DNA of 64,000 bases, from assembly GCF_001638985.1 (NCBI RefSeq), contig NW_017265145.1, positions 310,001-374,000 on the forward strand, in the 5' to 3' direction. Both the position numbers and the translations under genes were made by a program. This document shows positions 13,083-23,695 of the stretch, piece after piece (position 1 is the first letter of the stretch; each line of letters starts with the position of its first letter). The DNA is from Phycomyces blakesleeanus NRRL 1555(-). Lineage: Eukaryota; Mucoromycota; Mucoromycetes; Mucorales; Phycomycetaceae. A model generated the notes under the pieces. That model saw nothing but the letters and a program-made list of their open reading frames with translations. It did not search any database and was not told the origin of the DNA.

Positions 13083-15561
13083 TGCTCATTTCATTTCACT
13101 TCATTTCACTCCATTTCACTCCATTTCACTTTACTTCACCCCACTCTACCATGTTGTACATACACTCTTTATTATTGTATCGTTTTTTTTTCTCTCGTTT
13201 TCCTTACTTTTTATTTCTTCAATCATACTCTTCAATACATACCAACTCAATTTTCCAATTCATTGCATAAATGGGAGCCAGCCTAGGAGATTAACTTATC
13301 AGAACTAGTTCTGTTTAACACTCCATTTATTAATTCTTATTTGTTTTTAAGATTTATCGATTGATTTAAACTTTGCTAGCCAAGTTAATGCTTTTCTGTT
13401 AGGAAATGAGCATACTACGGAACTACCTGCTTTTCAGATATATATAACCCCGGTTACTTGCCATTGGAAATGTGTGTGTGTGTTTTTTAATATAAGATTC
13501 AGAAAGACCATACCATACCGTATCATATTGTATCATATTGTATCATAAGATGCCATACCATAATATGACACTACACGACACGGCATGACATAGCATTAAA
13601 TGTTATTATTATTATTAAATGGTATCTTATTGGTGCCTTGGTTTGATTACCGTATTCCCATATATATATAGAAAAGAGAAATTGTATCTATAAATAATAT
13701 TCTATCTCTCCTCTGTTCTCCTGTTGATGACCTTTTTTTTTTACATTCAAAGGGAACTATAGAAAGAACAGTTATATATATGTGTGTATTAGCTTTTCTT
13801 TGAGCTAGTTGTTTTAGGTCATTAAATGAAGTAATAATGATACTTTACTTGTTAGGTGTTGTTAGAAGCAGATCATATATGATACATCAGAAAAGTACAG
13901 CCTAAATAGACCAAGACAAGTGGGTGTAAAAATGTATGTATATATACATATATATATAATAGTCTTTATCTATCTGCTCCTATAGGATCCATTGAGATCT
14001 TCATAACCTTACAAGGGATTTTAGAGTTAAAGATATGATTTTGTAGTTCTATCCACATATCAGAACATATCTATCTTTGGCAGCTGATTCGTCTTTCACA
14101 GAATTTTCCTTGTAAATCCAAGCTAATATATGAGTGTGTTTGTCCCTCTACTAGAATTTGCATACAGTCTTGGTTTCCCTGCTAGTTCTATTTAGGGTAT
14201 TATTTATATACATATGCATTACTATCATTTGCATTATTGAAAATATAGTACATCTTTAATACAGTAAATCATCTTGCTTCATTGCTGCTGTCCCTCGATG
14301 TTTATCCATTCCCAAGAAGTGAGTCAATTGTTTCAAGGATATATAATTGTTCCACTTTGTTCGAATAAGACATTGTTACCTCTAACTTGGAATGGACTTT
14401 CTGATATAAACCTCGGAAAAGTAAGATAGAGAGAGAAAAAGAAATCTCCTTGTAGTACTTTCTATTACAATAAAAACAGCTATGTAGCTGTAGTAATTAA
14501 TAAGACAATAAAGTAGGAATTTGTCTTTGATTATATAGATAAAACTATTGGTTCTCTTATATTTACATCAAAACTATTCATACTTGCCCAATTCAATACT
14601 CTTTAATGAGATAAGTGATTAAGATTCAAACATATATATATGAAATACGCGCGCAAAACAAAAAGAGACTGGTTGAAACTTTTATCAAATGTTCTCATAG
14701 TAAAGACCTGATGCATAAAGGGTTTTTATTTGAACGACTGGATGTAATATAAAGAGAGAATAAAATATATATTCCAAAAGCTTATAAGCTAATTCATATT
14801 ATTTTCTATGTACATATGTATTCTGTCGAATAACCAAGTAAGTCGATTAAGTTCATATAGACTTTGAAAATGACAAACAACCTTGCATCTGTGTCCTATC
14901 TCCTATATATTTTGGTTGTAGAAAGTAAACCCCAGAGTACGCCAATGAATAACTATTTATTATTATTTACATTCTTCTTTAATTGGTCAATATCCCTGTA
15001 GTCCCTCTCCCTCTCTATCTATATTTAAAATGCACCTTGTATATGATGTAAAGAACATCAACGCTTTTATGATTTTGATTTTGTTTTTTTGTGGGAGACG
15101 ATGCTACTTTGTGTATTAGGATTGAGATTTTAATTTTATTTTATTTTTGCAGAAAAAATGTATATTAAAATACTATTGTATAGCGCATTTTCTATATATT
15201 TAAATCATGGCAACTCGAGCTGTCTTAGAGATGTTACGTTTGAATTGATACAATACAATGGACTTATTGTTATTAAATATACATTTCTTTCATACCGGAC
15301 ACCATCTTGATCAAATTAAGATCAATTTTTTTTTTACAAAGCAAAATTTCGATATAAAATATATTTTAGTGGACATCCACTGTTATCAAATGACTCCCTC
15401 GTATTAATTTGATAGACTTAACAGCAGTAAGATGGTACATAATGCTAGTTTTTGTGGTGTATTACGTGGTATTTCTATAGGGGATGCATTTCATAAACCT
15501 CTTTAACAATATTTTTGGATCATTCGAAAAAAAAGGGGGCGCACATAACTCTAGTAATGTA
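13083..15561. other. AT-rich intergenic, nothing recognised
   Basis: The first ~60 bp carry a short imperfect tandem repeat (TTTCACTTCA/TTTCACTCCA-like, 13088-13140). A run of imperfect ATACCAT/ATCATATTGT repeats lies at 13510-13570. No coding-like frames are seen up to the left end of the Tc1 element. Confidence 0.6.
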
Positions 15562-15587
15562 CACTCACAATCAAAAACGTTTCGACC
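15562..15587 (+). repeat. Left terminal inverted repeat
   Basis: 26 bp beginning CACTCACAATCAAAAACG. It is an inverted match to 16880-16905 with one mismatch, preceded by the duplicated TA. Confidence 0.95.
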
Positions 15588-15668
15588 CCCGCAAAAAATG
15601 CCTAAAAAAAATCGAAAAAATAAAAATAAAAACATTGTTTTCTCCCAATATTATTAATCAAATCCAAC

Positions 15669-16736
15669 ATGCAAGACGTAAATTCATCAGAAAACACCCA
15701 CGGATCATATGAAAAGGCCAATCCCTATAAACACGGATGCATCATGTACATGCATTTAGCAAATTACGGGGCGACCCAGATTTCATTGGTGGTTGGCATG
15801 AGTCTGTCCACTGTCAAGTACATCATTAAGAGAGTGGACGAGACAGGATCGCCTGAGCCAAGAAAAGGGTCCGGACGACCTAGAAAGATTGACGAGAGGA
15901 CAGAAAGACACCTTGTTCAAATAGTTTGTAAGGACTCCTTTGCCTCATTTTCTAGGCTAAGGGCTTCCTTAAAGAACATGGAGGTATTTGTCTGCAGAAA
16001 GACAATAATCAGTTGTCTGAAGCGTTTGGGCTTCGGATCATATATCGCAGCTCACAAGCCAACTTTAACCGAAAGCCACAAGAAAAGAAGGCTGGAATGG
16101 GCCCGTGAGCATGTGAATTGGACAGATGACCAGTGGAGAGGTGTAGTGTGGTCAGATGAATCACGGTTCACAGTTGAGGGTAATGATGGAGGAGCTAGAG
16201 CTATCAGGAAAGTCGGTGAAAGGTTCAAGGAAGAAAATATCATCGAAGGAACCAAGTGGGGGAAGGGTAGTGTGATGATCTGGAGTTGTTTCTGGGCCGG
16301 TGGTTTTGGCCCTTTGGTGTTCCTAGATGGTAACGTAAACCAAGACCAATACGTGAACACTTTGGCTCAGAACTTCCTCCCTTGGTTCCAAAATCTTTCG
16401 CGGGAACAAAACAGGAGCTTCGTGTTCCAAGAAGACAACGCCAGCTGTCATACTGGGTCGTACTCGAGGTGGTGGAAAGATAGCCATGAGATCCGAGGTT
16501 TTGACTACTGGCCCGCTCAAAGCCCGGATCTCAACCCCATCGAGCATCTCTGGTGGGCTCTCCAGAGGCGCATGAGTGACGAGAGGGCCAGTATTAACAA
16601 TGTTGAAGATCTGAAGGTTGTAATGCAACGAGAGTGGCGAAGGATAGGTCTCGAACTTTCGTCAACTTTGGCTGGAAGCATGCAGCATCGATGCCAGGCT
16701 GTAATTGAGGCCAAAGGAGGTCATACAAAATATTGA
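15669..16736 (+). CDS. Tc1/mariner transposase
   Basis: A 355-aa DDE transposase that would cut at the inverted repeats and insert into TA. Residues ~30-120 form paired helix-turn-helix DNA-binding regions (YGATQISLVVGMSLSTVKYI), with a GRPRK AT-hook-like linker at about 69-73. The catalytic domain has Asp163 (VVWSDESRF), Asp256 (FVFQEDNASCHT) and Glu292 (SPDLNPIEHLWWAL), all three acidic residues present. The spacing between the second Asp and the Glu is 35 residues, one more than the classic Tc1 DD34E. The frame is intact from ATG to TGA. Expression would depend on a promoter near the left end; none is assignable. Confidence 0.95.
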   Translation: MQDVNSSENTHGSYEKANPYKHGCIMYMHLANYGATQISLVVGMSLSTVKYIIKRVDETGSPEPRKGSGRPRKIDERTERHLVQIVCKDSFASFSRLRASLKNMEVFVCRKTIISCLKRLGFGSYIAAHKPTLTESHKKRRLEWAREHVNWTDDQWRGVVWSDESRFTVEGNDGGARAIRKVGERFKEENIIEGTKWGKGSVMIWSCFWAGGFGPLVFLDGNVNQDQYVNTLAQNFLPWFQNLSREQNRSFVFQEDNASCHTGSYSRWWKDSHEIRGFDYWPAQSPDLNPIEHLWWALQRRMSDERASINNVEDLKVVMQREWRRIGLELSSTLAGSMQHRCQAVIEAKGGHTKY

Positions 16737-16879
16737 TCTTTTATTTTTTTCTATATTTCAATAATAAACATATATATAATCTTTTATTTGAAGTTTGAAT
16801 GCTTTAGCTTTTATTACTGAGGAGCAGTTGCATGTTGAATACATGCCATGATTTCTCTCATGCATTTTTTGGGCTCAGA

Positions 16880-16905
16880 GGTCGAAACGTTTTTGATTGT
16901 GACTG
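16880..16905 (-). repeat. Right terminal inverted repeat
   Basis: 26 bp ending TTTTTGATTGTGACTG on the plus strand, inverted match to 15562-15587. It is followed by the TA duplication at 16906-16907. Confidence 0.95.
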
Positions 16906-17451
16906 TATTATAAAGCTAAAATCTTGTCGCACGAATGATGAAGTGTGAAATCGAAGTCTAATGGAAAGATCTAGCAATCCTTCAGTATACTGTAATAAAA
17001 TAAAGCAAAACAAAAAAAAAGTTCTTTTTTATTCATATATCAATTATTACAGAAATATTTTATAGGGTGTTAACTATATACCTATTTACATCAATCAAAA
17101 TAATAGTTGAACTTGTCTTTCATTTGTTTCGCTAGCAAATAAAGGGATATTTGCATTACTGTGTCTTATTAACTTGGTACATCCTAAGCCTGTATTATAA
17201 TTTAATATTAGGATGGACATTTATATGATGAAGTATATAGGTAAGCAGTTGCAAGGAGATATTGGAGATAACAAAGAGGTATGTGTATATATATCTGCCT
17301 GGAAATGGAATATAGCGTATTTTTCTTTGACTGGATTAACTAAAGATGAATTGCCTGCCTTTTATTGTTAATCTCATATGCGACATTAATAAATACTCAT
17401 TTGCGAAAGTTATAACATAACAATAAATAAAAATTCAATGTACAAGAAAGT

Positions 17452-17912
17452 TTAGGGGTTATTTTTGCGCTTTGACGCAACAACTTTATTTTTAATATTG
17501 TATAATTTTTTTTCGCGACAGGAATGGCTTTTAGTCCCGGGAAGCTTCTTACAAAAGGAACATAATAATATCGCAGGACTAATGTGGAACATGCCCAAAA
17601 CACCAGTTTCTTCAATAATGGGCTTTCCTCCTCCAAGCAGACATTCCTCCGTCGTGTGATCCCCACCTGGATGGATGGGACATTTCTTATCCCCAAGCTC
17701 CGGAAGGTCAGGTATGGGATTTGCTTTTGGTTTTGGGTTTCCTTTTTGGTTTTTACTTTTGGTTGTGGAGGGAGTGCTGCCGTTCTGGTCTGAAATAATA
17801 AAATAAAATAAAGCAAAAAATTATCATTCTGGTAGCTGGGCTAATCCGAGAAAGGCTTTATAGCTGGTTGAGCAGACTTACTGACGGTGAATTTATCAAT
17901 GGATTTGTTCAT
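17452..17912 (-). CDS. Small gag-like double zinc-knuckle protein
   Basis: Two exons on the minus strand (17882-17912 and 17452-17789), joined by a GT-AG intron with a good polypyrimidine acceptor (TTATTTCAG), give a 122-residue protein. After a basic, Lys/Pro/Asn-rich N-terminal part come two Cys/His clusters: Cys47-x2-His50-x4-His55-x4-Cys60 (in KKCPIHPGGDHTTEEC) and Cys87-x2-Cys90-x8-His99-x-Cys101 (in LLCSFCKKLPGTKSHSC). The first has exactly the spacing of a retroviral-type CCHC knuckle but with His at the second position. This resembles the nucleic-acid-binding end of a retrotransposon Gag. No reverse transcriptase or long terminal repeats are visible nearby, so it is either a relic or a domesticated gag fragment. 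The true 5' end could lie further upstream. Confidence 0.55.
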
Positions 17913-19159
17913 ATGTACTTTGGGATTTTATTTTACTGTTTTGATTGGCGGCTGTAGGTAGAAATATACGAGCAAAGAAAAAGAGAAAAGAAAAAGAAAA
18001 AGGATTCGAACAGGTCCATACACTGACTACTCTCGATATTTATATGTTTTCTGAATTTGTATTTTTTTTGACTGTGTTTTAGCATTGCAGTGTTGCATAG
18101 CGAGGCAGTTCGAAGGCAGTCACCCTCGAAACTCGTATGGCTTTAAGTTGCACGACTTACGAGCTCATACCAATAGTCACCATAATTTGTCTTTAAGGCC
18201 CTGACAAATAAAAGGTACAGCCTTTTTTACTTTTCTTATCCTGGTTTACCTACTTTAACTGAACAGCCCAAGTTCGAAGCTATAGTACTAAAAATAATAT
18301 CGAGACTATTAGCATAGGCTTTTGTATATCTGTCAATACTCTATCACTAAAGTATTAATATATTAGAGGTTTGTGGGCAAGATATTTTTAGAGTTGTACA
18401 AGAACGTAAGACCGAATAAGGTAATCAGTCCGAAATTACTTTACCCAGAGATATTTCTATATTGAACTTTTTTCCTGTTATAAGATGGTTTAGTACTTGG
18501 GATTATTATTGGCTTAAAATGAGTTTAAAATCAAAATTAAGTAATATTATTGGTGGATATTTAAAAGAATCTTTATTTTAGCTATCGTTGGTCTGTATTA
18601 GAGTCTCAAAAACATAAATTGAAAAGTATGTCGAAATATTAGTAGTTTCATTATATGGATATAGATAATTATATATATATATATATACTGATTATAATTT
18701 ACAGTGTTGTATTACAACTTCCAGACGCAGCAATATATATAAACAAGAAGATACATTTCATTACAGGTTATAGAAATAGCTCAAGACACAAGCCCAAAGG
18801 TTTAAAGAAGTGTTTTTATATCTATTTATTTAGTCATATAGTTCTGGATAGGTAACTTTGATCGCATAGACTAGATAATTGTGTCATACATACTGGAAGA
18901 ATATGGCCAATTATCACTACTAAGCTTATAAGTCATAGCCTTATGTTTTCTTTGTATTTCTCTTGCCTTTTGAAGTTGTCTAACACAGAGTGTTGTGAAA
19001 GAGAAAAAAAAGAGAGAAGATTGAAACCCAGTCACGAGAGTCTATCAAAGGCACATCCCCTTCCCTTTATTTTTATTTATTTTTTAAGGCTCCTACTTGG
19101 TTTGCCCTTGTAACAATAACAAAAAGAGACCCTTTGACGTCTTCCTTTGCTTTTTTATC
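17913..19159. other. AT-rich intergenic, nothing recognised
   Basis: Upstream of both the gag-like gene and CRD1. I looked for tRNA-like T-arms and for reverse-transcriptase motifs and saw none. Confidence 0.5.
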
Positions 19160-20074
19160 ATGCTGTTTGTGCGACTTCAAGTCCGTCCGCTTATATCTTG
19201 TGCGGCTAAGAATTCTTCAGAAACTCTTTGTGGGGTAAGCGGCCGTCTGTTTCATTCTACCACGTTGTCTGCGTCAAAACCAAGGTCCGTTTTCACTCTT
19301 TATTGTATTTATATATACATGCATACATATAATTGTATGGTTCTAGTATACTATTCCTACTGCTGCTGCTGTTACTGTACTGACTTCTTTTCTTTTTGGA
19401 TTGTGTATAGGTTAATCAGAATCCCAGCTCCATCTCGATTACTATCCAAATTACAAAAGTCTCGACCATCAGCTCTTCCAATCTGCTTCGTCGATCTTCG
19501 TCGATCTTTCTCTGACAAAAAAAACGCACAAACAATCTTGACAGACAACGAGAATGCAGATAACAACAACAAAAATGTAATTAAAATTTAAAAGCAAAAG
19601 AAAAGAATGATAAAGTCCTGCAAAGCAAACATATACATATGATTGTTTTACACAATTTAGATCAAAGAGATCATCCCGACACATGAAAACATTTACACGA
19701 TTCCAAACCTTTTGACCTTTGGTCGCTTACTATCTGCACCTTATATTGGACATTTGATTATACAACACGACTATAACCTAGCATTGGGAATATTTGCATT
19801 GGCAGGATTTACTGACATGGTAAAAACACACACACTTACGCATATTTTTATTTTATTATATTGGTTATTTATTTGAATATCTTAATGAATACAAGTCTTA
19901 CTAAATTTTTTGTGGTGGGAATGAAACTATGAACTAAGTTGGACGGGTGGATTGCACGTCGATACAATCTGAAAACAGTAGTTGGTAGCATCATCGATCC
20001 CGCAGCAGACAAAGCCTTGATGACAGTCATGACAATAACATTGGCTATGGAAGGTGTCTTACCAGGTTAGTTAA

Positions 20075-20107
<33 letters not shown>

Positions 20108-20707
20108 TCTTTTTTAAAAAAAAGATGGTACCAATAGTGGTATATTTTACTTGTATAATTAACTGTTTTCTCTCTCTCTCTCTTTCTGTTTATAGTACCT
20201 TTGGCCACTCTTATTCTCGGTAGAGATGCAGGCCTCATATTGGCTTCTTTTTATTACCGTTACATCTCTCTACCTCAACCCGTATGTGAAATAATACCTG
20301 CACCGATTCATATATATATACATATATGATAGCTCTAATGGTTTTTGCATAATAGAAAACGTTGGTGCGTTATTTTGATTTCTCCATACCTTCTGCAGAA
20401 GTAAGGCCAACCATGATCAGCAAAATCAACACAGCCCTTCAGCTCTTACTCGTTGGAACTTCTCTGACATCAATTACCATGGGACTACCAAGTTCTGAGA
20501 TTATGACGGCCATGCAGTAAGTTGTTACGTAGATATTCCACACACACACACACACAAAAGAGAGAGAGAGAAGGAAAGAAAGAAAGAAAGTATGCTAAAC
20601 AATATATGTTTCTTAGTTGGGTGGTGGGCGGTACAACTATTTGGTCAGGTGCAAGTTATATTTACACCAAAGATGCTGTTCGAATCCTCAATAAGCACAA
20701 GCTTTGA
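19160..20707 (+). CDS. CRD1: Cardiolipin synthase (CMP-forming)
   Basis: Mitochondrial inner-membrane enzyme that joins CDP-diacylglycerol and phosphatidylglycerol to make cardiolipin. Seven exons (19160-19284, 19411-19576, 19661-19819, 19939-20065, 20196-20281, 20356-20516, 20617-20707) give 304 residues. The N-terminus is arginine-rich without acids (MLFVRLQVRPLIS...GRLFHSTTLSA), a typical mitochondrial presequence. PNLLTFGRLLSAPYIGHLII precedes the CDP-alcohol phosphotransferase signature Asp149-x2-Asp152-Gly153-x2-Ala156-Arg157-x8-Gly166-x3-Asp170-x3-Asp174, complete and split by intron 3 just after Met150. Hydrophobic helices follow. The exon 1 donor (GTCCGT) is weak; a stronger GTAAGC lies upstream but would remove the presequence-like FHST segment. 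The last exon ends YTKDAVRILNKHKL. Confidence 0.93.
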
Positions 20708-21603
20708 TAACTTGAGATTATCCTTTTGTAACCATAGCATATACATATACACAAATCCAAATACAAATCCAAATGCATATACAAATACGCGCATAAACAT
20801 AATTATGTTTGTATATATACAGTTGACTTTCTCTTGGCACAAAGGGTATGAAAGATGCAAACACTTTATATATGAAGCATATCCTATAACACAACCACAT
20901 TTCCCTTCTTCCTTTTCTCTATCTTTTTCATTATTTTGTGAGCTTCCCTTTTGAACTCTTTTAATTCTTGTATTCTTCTTTTTACCTTGATCTATAGCTT
21001 TCTAATAAATATCTATGTAGAAACAAGATTTACAGCTGTAATATCAACCCATTTTCACCTTTTTTTTTCTTTTGATATTATTACCATGTCCGAGAACATA
21101 ACAAAAGCTATAAATGAGCTAATTTCTAAATATATTCAAGATACAATTAACTTTGTATCGATATTTTACTGAGCTTTTGACTCTGGGTCATGATAATGCC
21201 ATTATATTTAATATTTGTTTATATATGCAGATATGAATATACCTTGAATTCCCAATCGTATGGTGTCTTTATAATAATTAGTATTGTTAACAAATTGTAA
21301 CATATAATTGTAGGGTTAGGCGCTTCCAAGACATCTATCTAAACGCCTATCAACTGGCCAGGAACAAAGAAACAAACAAAAAAAAAGAAAAGTGGTACAC
21401 TAAAAGTGTAATTAACTTAATTAACAGGATTGCATGCTGTCTTTTTACAGCCCTCAAGATTTTATCTTGTACGCTCTCAACCCTGTTTAAGCAGCTGGCA
21501 CCCAACAACAATGACGATGATGATAATTATGATAATGGTTGTAATAGTGATAATGAGCCAATAGTCGTACACTATAGTAAAAGATAAAAAAAAAATAGCG
21601 AGT
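20708..21603. other. Intergenic, nothing recognised
   Basis: Contains imperfect tandem CAAATC/CATATA-type repeats at about 20738-20790 and a (GAT)n-like stretch at 21510-21560. No coding-like frames seen. Confidence 0.5.
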
Positions 21604-22080
21604 TTAGTAGGAGATTTTTGCAAGATCTTGCTTCCACAATCGACCCTTTAAGCGTAACGGACTCATGCTCTCCAAATAATTTAGATCGGTAAATCCAAAA
21701 TTATCTATAGGACTAATAATAAAAGATTGGGGACTGGTTCTATTGTTTGTCTTGGAAGACTATGACAGGTTGCATGTGGTGTTTGAGTGCGATGATATAA
21801 GCAAAGACTGGTAACTTTCGTAAGTTTTTTTTTGAATAGGTGATCGGTAGCATAAAGGACATTGGGTTCATACTTGCAAAGTAGACGTCTCATCTCAACA
21901 CCTTTAATTGGCTCATTGTATCTGCTGTGAGGTGTAGACCGGTTTCTCATGACCAAGACAGAAGATCGACCAAACTCAGCGCTAATATCACTTTTTAAGG
22001 CGTTTGTTGACTTGGGATTGGTTGATGTACAAGGAAAGGCGAAGTTTGCGGAATAAAAGCGGCTGACTCGTTTGACCTTT
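21604..22080 (-). pseudogene. Decayed Fanzor (eukaryotic TnpB-like) nuclease relic
   Basis: Minus-strand pieces in different frames line up, in order, with the C-terminal half of fungal Fanzor proteins as I know them. FRKLRLSLYINQSQVNKRLK (about 21990-22053) comes first. After a frame change comes DISAEFGRSSVLVMRNRSTP, HSRYNEPIKGVEMRRLLCKY (about 21868-21998), then a stretch with TCHSLPRQT, and finally GRLWKQDLAKIS (about 21607-21645). The expected counterparts are a short helix before the RuvC-II strand, a glycine-asparagine-tryptophan-serine motif (here RNRS), HEPIRG, RRLL, the zinc ribbon and LWNRDLA. Zinc-ribbon cysteines are mostly lost and frames are broken by shifts and stops, so it is dead. 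The N-terminal half is not recognisable. Confidence 0.6.
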
Positions 22081-23695
22081 GGTTCCTTGTAGTAATATCT
22101 TCACAATAAGGGCTTGAGATGGGGTAGTTTAGTTCACTGTCTTCCAATCTACAAAGCGCTAGATATCAGAGGCTTGCTTGCTCGGTACTTTTAAAGTGCC
22201 AATTGATAGGAATGATATACAAAGAAAAATTTGTGAGATTATATGCTGTAAGTTAGTTAATAGATCAAGTACTTATAAGAGTAAAGAAGAAGAAAAAAAG
22301 AAGACTTCTTTTATATAAATATCTGCCATAGATGACCTTGATACATGAGAATATAGTATGTAATTAACCAGATAAACGTATTGATAGATAGGTGGATATG
22401 TATAAAGAAGAGTTTGTTTAAATATATAAATATATTTATATAGCTCATTTGATTACTATCCTGTAGATATATCAAAGCAAGATTTAGATTTCTTGTATCT
22501 GACTACCACCGTTTTATACTCATCATTGTTTTGAATTTTGTGTATCTATCACTAAAATCACGTATGAGTTTGGTGATTCAAGCCTTAAACAAAAAAAATT
22601 ACTAGGGGTATATTATATGTTTTATGGACATATATTGTTTTGCTTACAAAAAACCTTTACGTATTTTATCATAGGTAATAATCAGTTCAAAGATTGATTG
22701 TGTACCTTTGTTTTGTAGACAATAGAACAGCCAGCAGAATCAAATTTTCAAGAGAATTTCTTTATTAAAACACACACATACACGCAGCAACTTAAATAAG
22801 GTAAACCTGTAGTCCTTTGAACTTGACAGATTATCTGGAAAGCTCAAAGCAGACTTCTCTTCAATCATATTCTTCTATTCTTTTTATTCTAAAATGACGC
22901 TGCAAAATTAGTGAGAATACAAGAACAATGGGAAGTTTTGAATGTAAGGCCTACAGTCGTACAAACAAAGTCTCATTGTATGTTTTTCACTCAAATATTT
23001 CCAATGTATGTATCAAATATGACCTTGATTTTAATAGGTTCAATAGAATATTCAAGATACAGATATTTTATAGTAAAACGCCAAACCAAGCCTCTTGGTT
23101 AAACTAACAGTACGTTATGATTTGTAAGTTTAGGAATAACAATGTAATTATAAAATGTAGAATATATATATATATATCGATGTGTGAATGAAAGCTTACA
23201 TCCGCAAGATAACGGAGATACACTGCTGTCCATAAAAGTAAAGGATCGAAAAAGAGGTATAAACGAAAAGCGTCCTCTAGAATCGCCTCTGAAAACATCT
23301 TTGATATCACCCTTTTTTTCCCGTAATCATAGGTCAGATCAGACCGCACCGATGGTCAGCGCAGGTGTCGTTCTTCGAGGTACAGTACTTTCTCCTGATT
23401 AGCCTCATGAAATCAGCGAGCTCGCCTAAACGCCAAAACTGTATCGGTATCTGTGCTTCTGTATCCACAACCCAAAAAAAGGCATGTATTGTATTGAAGA
23501 CGCATGGAGGTGATACACACACTTTTTTTTTGAAGTCCATCCATGTGGTCAGCTCACTTTTTTTTGACACTCCTTTCATTAACAAGCTATTTGATCTTGG
23601 GTCTTGAACACCGCTCTTCTTCAGCATCCTCTCATGCCTTGTTTTCGATTATCTTGACTCAAGAAGAGTGAAAGCCCTCTAGTACTTAGAAAAAG
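22081..23695. other. Intergenic, possible eroded element sequence
   Basis: Probably includes eroded upstream sequence of the Fanzor relic (22081-22200 has some protein-like minus-strand frames). Frames around 23104-23627 on both strands are open for up to 97 codons but I cannot match them to anything. Confidence 0.35.

Larger units (their letters stand above)
15562..16905 (+). mobile_element. Tc1/mariner-type DNA transposon, apparently complete
   Basis: A 1,344-bp element bounded by 26-bp terminal inverted repeats (15562-15587 and 16880-16905) that differ at only one position, the third base. TA dinucleotides flank both sides (15560-15561 and 16906-16907), as expected for TA target-site duplication. 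The termini read CA(C/G)TCACAATCAAAAACGT inward. The element contains a single uninterrupted transposase frame with no frameshift. High TIR identity plus an open transposase suggests recent insertion and possible activity. Confidence 0.95.

Noticed and set aside
18000..18060. GGATTCGAAC resembling a tRNA T-loop on the minus strand
   Set aside because: No pairing T-stem, anticodon stem or acceptor stem could be folded around it.
20738..20795. Repeated CAAATC/CATATA units after CRD1 as a functional site
   Set aside because: They look like simple-sequence drift in the 3' flank; no known motif is matched.
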